A DNA stretch of 64,000 nt from Medicago truncatula (taxonomy: Eukaryota; Streptophyta; Magnoliopsida; Fabales; Fabaceae), in NCBI RefSeq assembly GCF_003473485.1, contig NC_053043.1:39532576-39596575 (forward strand). Reading direction: 5' to 3'. Position numbers and translations under genes: made by a program. Below the pieces are notes generated by a model. It saw only the letters and a program-made list of their open reading frames with translations, was not told the DNA's origin and did not search any database. Positions 60,062-64,000 of this stretch are shown here, piece after piece (positions within the stretch are counted from its first letter, which is position 1; every line of letters starts with the position of its first letter).

Positions 60062-61919
60062 CTTGAAGTATCCAAAACCACAGTCCGAACCTTATATATG
60101 ACGAATTGCCTTAAAAAATCTAAGGCAACTTGGCCAATTTTTGTTTTGACAGTAGAATTCAACTTAATGCGCATCCACCTTGAAGCAACAATTTTTATAT
60201 ATTCACAGCTGAAACTCCTTGGAATTCGAGAAAGAATAGATGAAAGCTAAACCAAACGTATACTTAATTGACTTAAAATAAGTGTCTCATTCCTCGTCAA
60301 ATTTGAAAGCTTTACAAACAGAAATCATGATACAACATTTGAGTCAACCTATGACTTATTAGTGAGACTGGTGATCAGTGATTCTGATTCCTAATTTAGA
60401 AATAAAGATACAACTAAACAAGGGACCATATATAGAGACCAAATTGAAGCTTCTAATCTCTTCACAACTCTTGCTCGAATTGCAGATTACCAAAGTCTCT
60501 TTCCCCCAATAACCAGAAGGCTAAGACTAAAATAACAATACAACTTGTTAACAAATAGAAATTTGTCAGAAACCCCAAATGAACCTGGTGGTTCCCCACT
60601 TCACATCAAAATCCAGCACAGCACACTCCAAAGATGAATAATTTTCAAAAATTACAGAAACCCCCCATGAGATGGGGGAAATACCAATTTTTCAATATAG
60701 AATTGAAAAGTAAAACAAGACTCTTTCTTTTCCTTACAGAAAGCTCTTGACAACCCTTTAGACCAACCCCATTTTCAAATCAAGCTCATATTAGTAACTC
60801 TGCAAAAAAAAAAAAAAACATGTTAATTCTTTTTTGTTCTAATGTTTCAACAACAATGCAAAGCAGATTTAGACATTCTTAAATCAAAGTAACAACAACC
60901 TTAAACAGTGTCTTGTTAAAAAAAAACATATATAACAGTGTTTGGAAGAATCTAGGAAACTGATAGAAGAATGAAAAGTGAAGATCTCTCTCTCTCACTT
61001 TATGTGTCAGATAGAAACAAGAAGTAACAGACAAAGTTTGAAGGTTAAAGTATAGGACATACATACATACATTGAATGAGTTCACCAAAAAAACTACGTA
61101 AGTTTTTATGATTTCATTTCCATATATGTGATATGAGGAAGGTTAAGTTCGTCTTTTTCCTGAAGGATGCAATATTGCCAATGCAAACACACACATTTTC
61201 AGTATCTTCCATGGGCCACAGCTACATGCCAACTCGCATTACTATTATTGTTTTTTTATTTTTTATTAGTCAAGATCCATTGCCAGACTCTATTTCTTCT
61301 CCCAAAATAAATAATATAAATAGATGAACACTTTTATAAACAAAAATATAACTTTTTAGATTCATCAACTATTATATGAATCTAAACTCATTGGCACATG
61401 TGAAATTTTATATTTGAAGTTTGAGTCATGAGGTTAGTATAGTCTCGACCAAATCATTTTTATTGTCTTAGAAAATCACTCTTAGAAAATAGACAATAAA
61501 GTTACCTGACCAAAAAAAAAAAGACAATAAAGTCTAACAATAATTCAAAAAGATATAATTTAGTTTGTGACAATAATACAAATGAAACAATTTGATCCTA
61601 CAATTCAAAAGGTTCCTTAATATTTTTTCTTGAATAAGTTTTCTCTTGTTGTGCATTCGAAATATTTGTTCCTTAGGATTTTCCTAAAAAAAACACTAAC
61701 CAGTATTTCAGGTAAGTTCGGTTTAGATAGTAAAGAGTTGCACCGCGTAATCAAATCTATAATTTTTTACTTCTCGACATTTAATGTGTGCCAAGTTTTG
61801 AACTTTAAAAAAAGAAAACACACTAACTAGTCTAGTATCTCTAAAATATTGATTAAAAGATTTGAAAATATCATCTTATAAAAAGTGTAATATTTGATGT
61901 TGTTAATATATTAAAGATA
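60062..61919. other. MLO 5' flank and intergenic region
   Basis: Upstream of the MLO start there is a TATATAT-containing stretch (about 60090 on the plus strand) that could hold the promoter. No further gene is seen up to the Helitron-like terminus. Confidence 0.4.
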
Positions 61920-61948
61920 CTAGTATAGATACCCGGCGTTGTCCGGGT
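61920..61948 (-). mobile_element. Helitron-like 3' terminus (minus strand)
   Basis: Read on the minus strand: hairpin ACCCGG ... CCGGGT (61948-61931), seven bases, then CTAG (61923-61920), followed by T. This is the canonical Helitron 3' end with its A/T target. The body would extend to higher coordinates, where RPA-like sequence is found in the same orientation. The 5' end was not identified and may lie beyond 64000. Confidence 0.6.
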
Positions 61949-62292
61949 TAAGTATATCATATTGAAATAATTTAAACTTATAAACTAAAAATCATTAAAC
62001 TACATACCATATTAATGGTTAAATAAAGTTAGAGGACCCACATAACACAAACCCTAACGTTTATTTGAATAAAACTAACAGAAAGGACTAAATGTAGTAA
62101 CAGTGAGAAACTTAGAGGACCGAAATAAATCAATTTTTAGTCAGAGGATCAATCTGATACCAACTAAATAGTTAGAGGACCAAAAAGGTAATTAAGCCTA
62201 AATTAAATTATAAATCACAGAAGTTTATCAAATTAAATTATAAATCACAGAAGAGTTTATCAAAGTGAGACAAAAAATATTAAATAATATTT

Positions 62293-63110
62293 ACTCAAGA
62301 TCATCCAACTCCATAGGCAAATAATTGGTTGACTTAACACCACTTTTGTGTTCTGTGAGTTCTCCCTTTGCATGTAATACTCCGATAATATCTTACAAAA
62401 ATGTGAAAGGTGAAGTTAATATCCAATGCAATAAAAAAAACTATATAACAAATAAATAGGCAATAGATTTTTTTTTTAAATTCCTTAAAAAATACCAATC
62501 AGGTGTGAATCTTCATTCTTAACTTTAAAATTTTCATCATATGATGTGAACTTGAATGCATAAAAAAGAACAACTGAGTCATCAATAGGCTCCACAATGT
62601 CGCATCCTTAAAAAATAGTCTAAAATCATGACAAGTTGGTTTAAATTTATAATTGTTCTTTGAAATGGAGATATTTTTATCTCGTAACACATTCCCTCAA
62701 CCAACATAGATTGATATTGTGCTATTTTATCAGTCCACACAGTGCATTGAATTTTTCTCTCCTAGAATATTAGAAGCAACAAAAGTCAACAAAAAATGTG
62801 AATAACTATACATAAAACTGTTCTAAAAACAATAGTAAAACATAACAAATAAAAATGATAAAAATTAATGACCATATAAAAATAACTTTAAATAATGTAA
62901 AATCATGTTAGTTTGTAAATGTTAATAAAGAAAAAAATTGATGCATACTTTTTCACCCATGAAAATCATATCGATTAAATCAACTTGGTCTCTATCTTTA
63001 AAGTTTGGCATTCTCCACATTCTAATGATCCTAATCTTGAACCTCCATACTCTATATTTATTGTTGATGGTTATGCTATCAATGAGGTCAAATTTTGTAG
63101 TCAAAATTTC
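62293..63110 (-). pseudogene. RPA70-like (DUF223/OB-fold) relic, probably Helitron-associated
   Basis: Minus-strand pieces in order: RVWRFKIRIIRMWRMPNFKD and IDMIFMGEKV (about 63060-62945); KIQCTVWTDKIAQYQSMLVE (about 62750); KNNYKFKPTCHDFRLFF after a frameshift (about 62650); and DIIGVLHAKGELTEHKSG ... LPMELDDLE with a stop (about 62395-62293). This is the order of the first OB-fold of plant replication protein A large-subunit paralogs, a group much expanded in Medicago and often carried by Helitrons. Frameshifts and missing joints argue for a pseudogene, though some gaps could be introns. Confidence 0.6.
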
Positions 63111-64000
63111 TAGAAAAGAATCGAAAAACCAAAATGATGAAATTTATTTGTTAGTTATGAATCAAATTTGAACGAAAATAAAAATAACAAAAAGATAAAA
63201 ATATGTTATATTAAAAAGTAGGATTAGAAAATAGTATATATATATATATATATAAGTTTTGCTAGAAGACGTCTTTTATGAATGTGTCTTTTAGCAAGTT
63301 ATAACCATTTAGAAAAACAAATGACTTGTGAGTGGTTGGTTATTTAGAAAAGGTGTGTGTTCCTATAGACATTTGGGTTTATGGTGTCCTCATAATGGCA
63401 CGCACCAATCATAACTGTTAATGAATTCACAAAACTTATCGCACCCGCATCCGTAAATCAATAAATAAAAATAAAAAACAGAAAACATAACATAAATACT
63501 GATTGCTAAATTGTTGAACAAAATCATTTATAATAACAATAATAAATATAAAACAAAATAAGAATGGATTTCATTAACTCAATTATAAATAAAAATAGAG
63601 AGAAGAGCAGTATTGTTTCCCGCAGAGTAGAGAAAAACAATCTGTAACTCCTATGCAAACACTCCTGATAGCAGCTGCTTGTGGGTGTTAGTTTTTGGTA
63701 AATCTGGCTATATAAAAATCGAAGTATAAGTAAAAGAAATAATAGAATAGGTGTTTGTTAAACCTGAACAAAGAAAAAGTTCAGATCAAAAGAAGGTTTG
63801 AGTTTCGGTTTGTGCTCCAAAAAATTTAGATCAAAAGAAGATTTGAGTTTCGGTTTGTGCTCCAAATATGTGATTAACAAAATCTCATTTATTTATAGTT
63901 AATTTTTGCATTAGAATATGTTGCTGAATGATAATATAAAAAAAAAACTAACCGAAGTCTTTTTTTCCTCAATAAAAAAAACTAATTGAATAATACGATA
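63111..64000. other. AT-rich region, no gene seen
   Basis: It contains an (AT)n tract at 63236-63254 and a duplicated stretch: GATCAAAAGAAGRTTTGAGT followed by TTCGGTTTGTGCTCCAAA, at 63783-63823 and 63831-63867. Confidence 0.5.

Overview
The window is nuclear DNA of a legume, almost certainly Medicago (M. truncatula or a close relative). It is AT-rich, with intron-split genes and many small transposons. The evidence for Medicago is a pair of secreted, m-derived thioredoxins (the legume 'Trx s' type), MsDef1/alfAFP-type defensins and a nodule-specific cysteine-rich (NCR) peptide gene. I had no database access, so family names rest on residues I could translate and on recall.

Layout. 1-845: relic of an LTR retrotransposon. 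845-7690: two tandem copies of a short, secreted thioredoxin gene (1415-1979 and 6872-7414); a 5'-truncated LINE with target-site duplication sits just downstream of copy 1. 7900-10500: an inverted-repeat element and a Ty3/gypsy pol relic. 10916-14382: the canonical plastid m-type thioredoxin, apparently the parent type of the two secreted copies. 14.4-27.3 kb: three defensin loci (an orphan second exon at 16509, complete genes at 22350 and 26947) separated by MITEs, a SINE and a LINE relic. 27.6-34 kb: a gene-free MITE nest. 35431-40302: an eight-exon nuclear Lys/Arg/Ser-rich protein (SCI1-like). 42245-42515: a two-exon NCR peptide gene. 43.7-46.7 kb: a MULE-like MITE, a hAT relic and a Helitron-like terminus. 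47150-53447: a ten-exon choline transporter-like (CTL/SLC44) gene with three transposon insertions in introns. 54892-60061 (minus): a fifteen-exon MLO gene of the MLO4/11/14 type, convergent with CTL. 61.9-63.1 kb: a Helitron-like 3' end with an RPA70-like relic.

How the genes relate. The Trx s pair and the NCR gene belong to one process: symbiosome-bound secretion in nodules, where Trx s1 has been reported to act on NCR disulfides. The defensins share the secreted, disulfide-rich architecture. SCI1-like, CTL and MLO look like ordinary single-copy plant genes; the reconstructed exon sets stay in frame to a stop (341, 688 and 549 aa).

Most notable observation: in the Trx s genes the coding sequence for the signal peptide aligns with the 5' untranslated leader of the plastid Trx m gene. 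Both lie between the same leader motif and the same ATGGCCACCG start segment, suggesting that a secretory signal arose from untranslated leader while the transit peptide was lost.
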